Part shown: positions 15,486 through 27,400 of the stretch, one piece after another
Layout: every line of letters starts with the position of its first letter
Numbering within the stretch: position 1 is the stretch's first letter
Source of the DNA: Hepsetus odoe
Taxonomy: Eukaryota > Chordata > Actinopteri > Characiformes > Hepsetidae
Assembly: GCA_017165825.1 (NCBI GenBank)
Contig: CM029382.1
Span: 21,624,217 to 21,688,216, forward strand
Reading direction: 5' to 3'
Length of the DNA stretch: 64,000 bases
Notes under the pieces: model-generated
Databases searched by the model: none
What the model saw: the letters and a program-made list of their open reading frames with translations, nothing else
What the model was told of the DNA's origin: nothing
Translations under genes and position numbers: made by a program

Positions 15486-18400
15486 CTGGGTCCAGGGCTT
15501 CCTGGTTCTCCCAATTGTGAGCAACCCTTCTCGCCTTGTAAGCCAAATTTTCCTGGGAACCCGCACACACCACTGAATCCAGTGTTCCCTAAAACAATCA
15601 AAAAAGTATAAAAAAAAACACCAGCAATGAAAATTCAAAAGATATTAAATTAGAATTTGTTCTGTTTAAATTTTGAACTCAAAATTGCCCAAGAATATTG
15701 CCTGAGCTTTCTCTGTTCATGATAAACTCAGAACTCCATATTCCAATAATCCATCTTCATTTACTCCCATCCCACACAGTCTTCATGAATTCACCTGCTG
15801 GACCCGGTGGGCCACATCGTCCTTTTGCTCCAGGCTGCCCTGGATCGCCAGGAATGGTGTAGACTTCTCCAGGTTCCCCCTTCTCACCTGTCAGACACAG
15901 TCAAACCATGCTTACTAGGTTTTTTTGGAGGCCCAACTATTAAGAAGATACCATAATGTAATGTAATGTACCATGTAATACCGTAAAAATAAACATCTGC
16001 AGAATTTTTTGTAAGTGTATGTGTTTAAATATTAGCAAGCATGCATGAGGAGCAAAATGAACAAAATGTACTTATTTACTACAGAAGTCTTCTTAAGTCT
16101 ATCTCAATTAGTGCACTATTACACCTTTATATAATATCATATAAAACCATTTATAAAATACAATTTCTCAACATTATCTTTACATTCATACCTGGTGCCC
16201 CACGCTCCCCTTTTTGACCCTCTTCACCAAAATTGCCCTTTTCACCATCAGGCCCTGCGACTCCTAACCCAAGAACTCCTATAACACCCTTTAGCCCATT
16301 GCTTCCTTGCAACCCCTGTGGGCCTGGGACACCGCAGTTGCCCTTTTCCCCTAAAGGACCCTAAAGAAAATAGAGAGATAAGTCACCACAAAAACTAGCA
16401 AACACTTATTAACATCCATAGAAAAGATATAAAAGAAATTTCATAAAACATCTTTGTGGTCAACAAGATCAATCTAGAAAGATCAATATAAATATAAATA
16501 TAAATTTTCACAATTGTTGTCAATTTATTTTAAGAAAACTCATGTTCCAGCTGTAAATGTGACCATGCTCCATGCTTGGACCATGCTCCATGCAAAGTTT
16601 AAATAAGTTGAGGTTTTTTTCTATACAATCATCTTATAGTAGTATTTTTTTTCCAAAATAACTAGTCTTATTTCAGTTACCGAACACAGTGGTAATAAAA
16701 GTTCTATGGTGTCTAATCAACTTCTGACAATTAATTTTGGAATTTAAAAGAAAATGGTAAGGTAAGGTAAGGTATGGTCTTTTTGGTAAGTTTGTAAAAT
16801 GTCATGGTGGAGGCTAATAATAATAATAATAATAAAAACATACAATGCTACATCAGTCATGGCCAGCTGTACTGTTCTTGTTGGGAAGCCTTTTGCACTA
16901 ACCTGATTGCCTTTTTCTCCGATTGGGCCTTTAATTCCAGGCCCTCCTGGCATTCCACACTTTCCAGTATTTCCATGTTGACCAGGCAAGCCCATGTCAC
17001 CCTTGTCCCCTTTCTCCCCTGGTCCTTCCATAAACCCACAGACCCCTTTGGGTCCCTGAACCCCTTCAACTCCTTGATTTCCTAATGGTCCCTGCATGTA
17101 ACAGTTTTCATAGTGCAAAACAATATCAGCATCATCAGCATAATTTACCTAGACATGATTTGATTGACTGTGCCTGTTATAACATGTAACTGGATAATCA
17201 TGGTCACAGGCACCATGGATTATCTGCCAGTTTACTAGCATAATGATTATTGTTCAAAATTGAATGTGTATTGTAGCAGTAGAAGGAATTCATACATGAG
17301 ACCTTTTCTGATTAAAAACTGTCAAACAAAACTAATTTTTAATTAATTCCTGATTTCTCTATTATCATTTAAAAGGAATACTCACTGGGGGACCAGGTGG
17401 ACCTGGCAAACCATCAAAACCTTTCTCTCCATTTTTACCCTTTGGTCCTACACTACCTGTAAAGACAGAAGCAAACAGAAGAAAATAAATACACAGATTA
17501 AATCTGGAAAGTGGGACAGGATATGCAGGCGGTCCGTGTGAAAGAAGATGATGCAGAGTATTGGAAGCAATGGGAGCAGGTGCAAGAATAAGAAGAATAC
17601 ATTTCAAGTTCAAACTATGAGCCATAAATATACTATCAGAGCTATCAGGACTGCAGAAAAGTGTCAATCATTCAAACTGTCTCTCTATTTTTACCTGGAA
17701 ATCCAGGTTTACCAGGTTCACCAGGTTTTCCGTGAGGTCCAGGTTCAATGTTTAACAAAGCACAAATCGTACAGAAGTCACCTTGGTCTCCTGTGAATGA
17801 AAGCAAACTAGTCAGAGACAAACTGTATATAAAATTATTGTGTTATTAATTAAATTGTCCCAAAAACCTTTGTAATAAAGACATTGATTGTGAGGGCTAG
17901 GTGGGTGTGATCAGACATAAGTGTTGAGCCGGGAGTCCACAACAGAACTTTATTAAACATGAAGATTAACGTGTACTCACTCAAACTGTGAACTCAACAT
18001 GTTGCTTACAAACAGTCACCTAACGTGGAATCCAGAGTGATCGACGCTCTGCTCTGACTCTTTCGGATCTTTATACCTTTGAGGGAATTAGTCCTAATGA
18101 GGCACCACGTGTGCTCAGTCAGGGCAGTGTGCCATAAACCTTGACACTGACCAGGGGCTATCGACAAATGGATTCTAATGTCATGGATTACAGGCAATCC
18201 TAGAGGATCTTACCTTGAACACCCTCTTCTCCTCTAATGCCTGGTGGACCCTGCAAGCCTTTTCCCCCTTTGGGTCCTTGAAGGCCCGGATATTGATAAA
18301 ATTCTGAAAATCAGATTCAGTTCAGTCAGTGATGTTCAAAGCCTGATCGTTTGAAAGTGTGTATTAGAATTAACAAATAAAAATCAATTATATCAACCAT

Positions 18401-21400
18401 TTTTGCTGATCCAGTGTTATGTTCAAATACAAAATTATACTGCATTATAGACTCATTTATTTGCAGGCAAACCATATGCATTTGCCCCAGGCAAATAGAA
18501 ACTTTTTTAACACTACTGCAGAATTAGGCTCATATAATACCAGGCCAGAACACATTTCAATTACACCACTTTCATGAAGTTTCTTTTACAAAAAGTCCCT
18601 CATTCATTCTCTCTTCCTCTTTCTCACAACCTGTTTAAGTCTTTCTGTACAGCTTGGGTGTTGTTGTTTGGACATAGGGGCTAAGCCAGGAGTCTTGCAC
18701 TCAACTTTGTTAAACATATAGGTATCTTACAGAAGACAGGAAACTTTAGAACAAAAGATATAACGAAAGCAGTACGACAAGCAATATGAAAAGTGAATGC
18801 CCGACGCTCTTCTCTGACTCTTTGGGACTTATATACCCTGTCCCAATGAGGCACACCTGCCCTCCATGGCAGGTACTATATCCATAGTCCCAGAAGCCTT
18901 GCCCTCCGATGCGGGCGCAGAAGCCATAGTCCAAAAGGCCCCGCGCTCCGAGGCAGGCACAGCAGTCACATTCCCAGAAGCCCCGCCCTCCGTGGCAGGC
19001 ACAGAAATAGGTGCAGAAGCCGAAGCAGAAATCAGTCTCATGTATTTTTATGCTCTTTTAAATTCTACAGTTTTATTCCTAGAATAAAAATACAGCTCTA
19101 TTCCAGGACATTTCAAGCCACTCGGGTCGAATGCCTAGTCAATAAAATATGTAAAACGTAAAAACATTTGCAGTAATTAATTTCAACCATCCAGTTTATC
19201 AGGACCAGTCGAGCCAGGTGGAATCAGGCTGAGTCTCCTAAGCCATTTGTAAAGGTCTGTTTCAGGCTCCAGTTTTATATGTACTTTGACTATTACAGTT
19301 GTTCAGTTAAAAACAGATCTAGATATCTGGACTGATGTTATAAATTACTATACTTCAGAAATCAACTACTCCATTGAGTATTAAGAAAAAATGATCGAAA
19401 ATAAAAATAAAAGGGTTCTACTGAACAGCAATATAAATCCAGGGATTTTTTTCAAATAATATAGAATGCTTATATAGGAATAACCATGACCTCCAGAAAA
19501 GATTTCCTTATACATAAGATATAAATGTATTATTTTTTGTTGTAAGGTGATAGTTAATTAATAGTTCTAGTTGACAAAAGTTCTGGCTTATGACCTCCAA
19601 GGCTGTATGTAGTCGAAGAAGACTAGAAGAAGGCTTCTCAATGTTAGGATATTTTTTGAATGCTTAAACTTTCAATCTGTGATGTAAAACTCCTGGTTTA
19701 CATCATTCAAACAAACAGCTGTGAATTGACATGCAAACCATGATTTTTATTCCTATTCACAGTTCAATGTTTATCTTTTGATGTTTCCTTTAGGTCCATT
19801 ATACAGTTACCTGGAATCCCTTGAGGTCCACGATCACCAGGGGTTCCAGGTATTCCTGGAAGTCCATCTGCTCCTGGGGGACCTATTTCATTTGGTTCAG
19901 GTTCTCCTTTTTCTCCCTTGAGCCCTCTTAAACCTGTGGCGCCCCGCATTCCACGATCTCCTAGTTTATCCGGTGCTGGATAAAAAAAAAAATCATTGTG
20001 CTATGAACATACAGTTGAGGCCCCCCAGGAATTATGGCACATTTTTCTAAACCTCTTGAAACTTGATATAAGTAAACATTCACCAGTGCTATTTAGTAGC
20101 TTTTGGTACATTTTGTAATATAAAATACATTTTTTGGCTTGGTTTATATCAAATATAGTAAAAAATGGGGTGGTCAAAAATTTTAGCCCCATGTCAAGTC
20201 AAGTCAAGTCAAGTAGGATTTTATTGTCATTCCAGCCATATACACAGTACATAGTGAAACGAAATAAGGTTCCCCCAGGACCCTGGTGCTATACATATGA
20301 CAACAAGCGAAGCAGCGTTATCAGTACAGTAAAGTGCGATGTGCAATTTTGTAAAAAAAATAAATAGTTGATATATGGATGGAAGAGTGTCACGGGTGAG
20401 GTGTGTTTTGGGCACGGTAGAGGGCGCTCTGTTCTGACTGAGCACACCTGAGCTCATGAAGGCACAGGTGTGCTTCATTGGGGCTGCTATTTAAGCCCCG
20501 ATGAGTCAGAACAGAGTGCAGCTCATTCGTTAGGCTAAGCCTACACGGTATGGTGGTTTTGGTAACTCTTGGTAATCTGGGTAACTTGGTGTAGACTGCA
20601 GTTCCTTGGTTCTTGGTTTTATTTAGAACTGCAGTCCTTGGATCTTGTTTTTGTTAATATGGATAATAAAGCTATGATCCGAACTCCTGGCTCTGCGTTG
20701 GCGTCCTTCCCGCACCCCGCCACCGTTACAAAGAGTAATAATTGTGAGGATATTGTCAGTTTAAAAGTCTGATGGCCAGGGGGAAGAAGCAATTTCCCAT
20801 CCTGGTAGTGGAGGCCCGTATGCTGCGGAACTTTCTTACAGATGGCTGGAGGGAGAAGAGAGTGTGGGACTGGTGGGAGGGATCATCCACAATGCTGGTT
20901 GCTTTGCGGATGCAGCGAGTGGTGAAAATATCCTGTACAGAGGGCAGAGAGACACCGATGACCTTCTCAGCTGTTCTCACTACCCATGGAAGGGACTTGC
21001 AGTCTAAAACGTTATAGTTCCTGTACCAGGCAGTAATGCAGCTGCTCAGGATGCTCTCAATGGTTCCTCTGTAAAGGATGGTGAAAATGGAAGGTGGGAG
21101 ATGGGTTTTCCTCAGTCTGCGCAGGAAGTAGAGACGCTGCTGGGCTTTCTTAGTGATGGAGTTGGTGGTGAGGGTCCACGTGAGGTTGTTGGTTATGTGA
21201 ACACCGAGAAACTTGGTGCTCTGGTCCATCTCCACAGGTGAGGTGTTGATGTTCAGTGGAGCGTGGTCCCAACGTGGTCTCCTGAAGTCAACAACCATCT
21301 CTTTAGTCTTGTTGATCTTCAGAGACAGGTTGCTGGTTCTACACCAGTCCGTCAGCTGTTCTATCTCCTCTCGGTATGCCGCTTGTGCTTGGCTGCACAG

Positions 21401-24400
21401 TTGTGTGCCAATAATGTGAACACAGCCCTGAGGGGCTCCTGTGCTCAGCATGATGGTGTTGGAGGTGCTGCTACTGATCCTGACTGACTGGGGTCTCCTA
21501 GTCAGGAAGTTCAGGATCCAGTTACAGAGGGAGGAATTCAGGCCCAGCAGCCTCAGCTTCTCACTCTGGTGCTGAGGGATGATGTTGATGAATGCTGAAC
21601 TGTAGTCAATGAACAGCATTCTAACATAACTGTCCTTTCTGTCCAGATGAGAAAGGGCCAGATGGAGGGTGGTGGAGATAGCATCGTCCGTTGAGCGGTT
21701 GGGACGATACGCAAACTGCAGGGGGTCCAGCGAGGAAGGGATCTGAGACTTAATGTGCCTCATGACTAGTCTCTCGAAGCACTTCATGATGATAGGTGTG
21801 AGTGCAACAGGATGATAGTTGTTGAGGCAGGGGACAGATGATTTCTTTGGCACTGGGATGATGCTGGTGGTCTTGAAGCACTTGGGAACAACAGTGGTGC
21901 TCAGAGAGATGTTGAAGATGTCAGTGAGAACATCTGTCAGCTGTTCTGCACATTCCGAGCACCCGACCTTGTATGTTGTCTGGACCAGCAGCTTTCCGTG
22001 GGTTGACATTGCATCATTGCCAAGTACATGGAGACAAATTCTGTAAGAAAAAAACCTGGCCGTGGCCGTAAGCGCAAGATTTCAAGAACTCTGAAGAGGA
22101 AAATAGTCAGAGATGTCAGCAAGGAGCCCCGGACATCTGCCAAGATGATTGTTGCTGACCTGGCCTCTTCTGGAGTTGATGTTTCAAGGAACACAGTTGT
22201 GAGGGCTCTTCATTGTGGTGGGCTTCAGGGCCATCGTCCCAGAAGAACCCCTTTACTTAAAGAGTGGCACATCAAGCGCAACTGAGGTTTGCCCGTGAAC
22301 ATTTGAAAGGTAAAGATGAGTTTTGGAAGTCTGTGCTTTGGTCTGATGAGACTAAACTGGAACTGTTTGGGCACATGGATGTTGCTTATATTTGGTGAAG
22401 AAAGGGAGAGGCCTCAACCCTAGGAACACAGTTCCCACAGTTAAACATGGTGGTGGGGGCATCATGCTGTGGGGCTGTTTTGCAGCCTCAGCCACAGGGA
22501 GCCTTGTTCAGGTACATGGCATCATGAAAAAAGAAAATTATGTTCCAACAAGACAATGACCCAAAGCACACATTGAAATTAGTCCAACAGCTTCTCAAGG
22601 ATATCAAAACAAAGATCCTGGAGTGGCCCACACAGACCTGGCTCAGAGAGGGTACACTATTGTCAATTAATGGGCAGCAGTGGCCTAGTGGTTAGAGTTT
22701 GCCACGCATTGGAAGATTGTGGGTTTGATACCCTCACCAGTAGGTTGCCCTGAGGTACCCTTGAGCAAGGTACTGTCCCCATCACTGCTCCCCGGGCACT
22801 TTCATAGCTGCCCACTGCTGTGATTGCATGGGTTAAATGCAGAGGTCCAATTCTGCTGTGGTTCACTGTGTGCTGGATGTCTCATTTTTGACTTTCTTGC
22901 TTCAACTCGGTGTATCAATAAAATATCCTTATTAAACTTAGTGGACATTGTTTGTTATAGTGTATTTGTTTCCAAAATAAAAAAAACACTTGTTGTTAAT
23001 GGTCATTTTCATACAGAAATCAAGAGTGTTGTCTAATTTCATAAGGGGGGCTTATGATCTTCACTGAAAGAAAATAAATTTTGAAGAATGATGAATACAT
23101 ATTGCATAAACTGAGCATTTATGATTATATATCACAAACCGTTTACCTGGAATGCCTGGGTCTCCAGGAAAGCCAACTAACCCTGAAAAAAAAAAAAAAA
23201 AAAACAGTAGTAAGGACATACTTCACCGCAGACTACACCGTTTCTCACAAAATACTTTAATATGATTATACACTCATGTCATATGTGTACATTTTTGTAA
23301 ATGCATGAATTTGTTATTATTTTGGTTTCTTACCTGGACTGCCCATAGGGCCAGGAGGCCCAGGAGGCCCAGGAGGCCCTTTTTGTCCTTTCAGTGGCAA
23401 ATTGTTTATTAAAGCCTGTATGGAGACACATACAATGCTCACCGTATCATATAATTCTGTCTTTCAAAGGATTTCATGCATTTGCATAGATATGTGTATG
23501 GGTCTCCCTGCGATGGGCTGGCGACCTGTCCAGGGTGCGTCCCCCGTCCTTGCCCTGTGTGCGCTGGGTTGGACGCCAGCACTCCCCCGCGACCCCGTTT
23601 GGGACAAGCGGCAGATAATGGATGGATGTGTATGGGTTCTTATGTAAAAGTTCTTAGAAGTGATTTCTTAGAACAGTATTTATTGGCAGAAATGAATATA
23701 TCTAGTATAATTACACTATATGTGTAACACAACCCATGAATATACCATAATGAAAAAGCAGATTTTACCTTAATTCACTGTATATACTAAGCACTTTAAT
23801 ATGTGGCTGCTTTCCATGACCTTATGTAACCTAAATCCATGCTTTCTTTTTAATCTGGTGAAACTTGGCATTGTGGACACAAAGACATACATGAATAAAA
23901 ATTGCCCTAAGGAACTCAGGAATCAGCCAGGATACAGTCTTCCAGTGACTTTCCTAACAATGCTATATGAGCTTGGCATGCTGCAAAGACCTGGCCTTCA
24001 GTCCCCGAGATCGCCTGATGTACCTGGCTGACTGAGAGGAAGCAGAATCGTGGCAAGCGTGCTGGAGTCCAGGCTCAGCTGAGGTCTAACGCTAGCCGAC
24101 CAGGTATCCCATCCATCCTCCTCGCCAATGTCTGCTCCCTGGACAATAAATTAGACTACATCCGGGTTCAGCAGACCACCCAGCGTGAGTACAGAGACTG
24201 CTGTGTTTTTGTTTTTACTGAGACATGGCTCATAGACAGCGTTCCGGACACCGCCATTCAGCTAGCCGGACTTTCTGTTTCGCTTGGACAGAAACACTGC
24301 TCTGGACAGAAACACCGGACAGAAAATAAGACTCGTGGGGCAGGGGGGGTTCTCACAAACCAACCAGAAGCCATAGATGACTGCGGAAGTGCACAGACTC

Positions 24401-27400
24401 CTGAGAACCTGGGACAAGTTGGAGCGAAGACCTGCTAACGCACAGAGAATTCATACCCACTTCAAGAACACCGGTAACACACGCCGCATATGGCAGGGCA
24501 TTCAGGCCCTCACCAACTACAGGATATCTCCACCTGCCTGTGACAGTGAGATCTCCCTCCCAGATGCACTGAACTACAGTCGCACTCACACCTATCATCA
24601 TGAAGTGCTTCATGAGGCACATAAATACCCAAATCCCTCCCTCACTGGACCCCCTGCTTTTTGTCCTAATCGCTCAATGGATGATGCAATCTCCACCACC
24701 CTCCATCTAGCCATTTCTTATCTGGACAGAAAGGACAGGTTATGTCAGAATGCTGTTCATCGACTTCATTTCAGCATTCAACACCATCATCCCTCAGCAT
24801 CTGAGTGAGAAGCTGAGGCTGCTGGGCCTGAATACCTCCCTCTGTAACTGGATCCGGGATTTCCTGACTAGGAGACCCCAGTCAGTCAGGATCAGTAGCA
24901 GCACCTCCAACACAATCAGGGGCCCCTCAGGGCTGTGTGCTCAGCCCACTGCTGTTCACACTGATTATCCACGACTGTGCAGCCAAGCACAGCTCAAACC
25001 ACATCATCAAATTTGCTGATGATACAACCAGGGTGGATCTGATCAGTGGTGGCAACGAGGCGGCATACAGAGAGGAGAAAAAACAGTTGACGGACTGGTG
25101 CAGAACCAACAACCTGTCTCTGAATGTCGACAAGACATGGTTGTTGACCATAAAGAAATGGTTGTTGACTTCAGGAGACCACGTCGTGACCACTCTCCAT
25201 TGAACATCAACAGCTCATCTGTGGAGTTGGTCCAGAGCATGAAGTTTCTTGGTGTTCACATATCCAACCACCTCACATGGACTCTCAACACCTGCTCCTT
25301 CACAAAGAAATCCCAGCAGCGTCTCTACTTCCTGCACAGACTGAGGAAAGCCCATCTTCCACTACCCATCTTTACTATGTTCTACAGAGGAACCATTGAG
25401 AGCATCCTGAGCAGTTGCATCACTGCCTGGTACGGGAACTGAAACGTCTCTGACTGCAAGTCCCTACAACGGGCAGTGAGAATGGCTGAGAAGATTATCG
25501 GTGTCTCTCTGCCTTCTGTTCTGGAAATTTTCTCCACTTGCTGCATCCGCAAAGCAACCAGTATTGTGGATGATCCCTCACACCCATCCCACACACTCTT
25601 CTCCCTCTTGCCATCTGGGTAAAGGTTGCATAGCCTACATCTCTCCACTACCAGGTTGGGAAACAGTTTCTTCCCCCTGGCCATCAGACATTTGAACCAT
25701 GAATGACTCTTCAATAACCTGCCACTTCTGCAATTCTCCTGTTATCCACTTTACCACTATTTATTTATTTATTTCTGCACTTCATTTATTTTTGCACTTC
25801 TTCCGCATTTCTCAACAATGTTAAAATGCTGCTCATTAGACTGTTACTCTGTACAGTCTAGCTACAACACTACTGCTTTGTTATACTGTTCAATAATACT
25901 GCTGCCTTGTTTCACAATACTGCTGCTCTCTGTTGGATGAATGTCCTGTCTGTTGTTGTCTCTCTGTAACCTGTCTGTACTATTAGCCTTGTCTGCACTT
26001 GTCTTGTCTTGTGTTTTATGTAGTGTTTGATGTTGCCTTTTGTGTAGCACCATGGGCCTGGAGGAATGTTATTTTGTTTCACTATATACTGTGTATGTGG
26101 TTGAAATGACAATAAAAAACCTACTTGACTTGACACTATGAAATGATGTTAAGTGAAAGTGACTACCCTTGTCCTTGTGAAACGCAGCACAGCACAATGA
26201 AATTCAACCTCTGTGTTTCACCCATACACACAAGTACAGCAGGGGGCAGCTATTGAAAGTGCCCAGGGAGCAGTAACAGGGATGATACCTTGCTCAAGGG
26301 TACCTCAGGGCAACCTCCTGGTGAGGGAATCGAACCCACAATCTTCTGATTCTGGGCAAACTCACTAACCACTAGGCCAAAGATGCCCAAAGTATTTTAT
26401 CTACATAATATAAATGAATAAATTGTTAACTGATCATTCCATCACGTTAACGTATAAATTCTAGTACTACTACTTTTACTACTAATACAATATTGGGGCA
26501 GCAGTGGCTTAGTGGGTAGAGATTAGGCCCCAGTTTTAGAGTGGCATGGGTTCGAATCCAAGATAAGCAGGACCATCTCGGTGTGCAGTGACAGCGCTAC
26601 ACACTGCATGGAAGTGCAAGGTTTTAAAGTGACTGAGTAGGTTTTCTGTTTACCAATGTTATAAATATCAAATATATCTAAATTGATCATGTATTTTTTG
26701 CACATCTAAATATAACAATTTAGTAACACAGAAACATTTGAAGTATTTTGTGAGAACTTAGAACATATGCGGCATATAAAATGTTTTGGCTACATGTGAG
26801 TTATAAAAATAAAATGACATTATGACTTAAAATCAATTGGACTTACATCTCCCGGCGGACCAATTGGACCTGGATAACCTTTTTCTCCCTACACACACAG
26901 ACATACACCCACCCCCACACAAAACACATAATTATAGATTAATTCTGCCTTGCGTTTGAACAAAATATGAGAGTGCCCTCTAGTGTAATTATAAGTTTAC
27001 ATTAGTTACTGCATGAATCAAGGTATCAGGTTTCACAAGATGAAATTGTTTAATGCAATATATATACGTGAAAAAGAAGACAGACTATGATAGTAAGTTG
27101 ATGGTAGCACAATGGATCAAATCCCAAAGACTCTGAACATTGCACTTGGCTAAAGCTGCAACGTAATTCTAACTATTGCACACTCTGGAAGAGAATATCT
27201 CCCAAAAGCATTAATATAATGTATATAATGAAGAAATAATGAATAATGTAAACTGTCTAACCTTTGAACCAGGAATTCCCGGAGGTCCAGGGTATCCTGG
27301 TTCTCCGTTAAAGCCCTGTCAAGCATAGACACAAGTATAAGCATCAATGATCTATTTAGGATTTCCCAAAAAGGTAATTTCTGAAATTCTCTTGCATTTA

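Noticed and set aside
15238..15638. Open frames made of long Thr-His or Cys-Val runs
   Set aside because: These are translations of the CA microsatellite; the same applies near 44,640, 45,000, 48,200, 49,610 and 52,600.
18866..19087. 73-codon plus-strand frame as a real protein
   Set aside because: It is produced by the 42-base tandem repeat and is open on both strands, with no start context or neighbouring exons.
22028..22285. 85-codon frame as an independent DNA-binding gene
   Set aside because: It is the N-terminal part of a Tc1-like transposase continuing with frameshifts into DDE-region motifs, so it is a transposon remnant.
26494..26562. Functional tRNA gene
   Set aside because: Has A- and B-box-like words but no cloverleaf stems; it is a SINE head.
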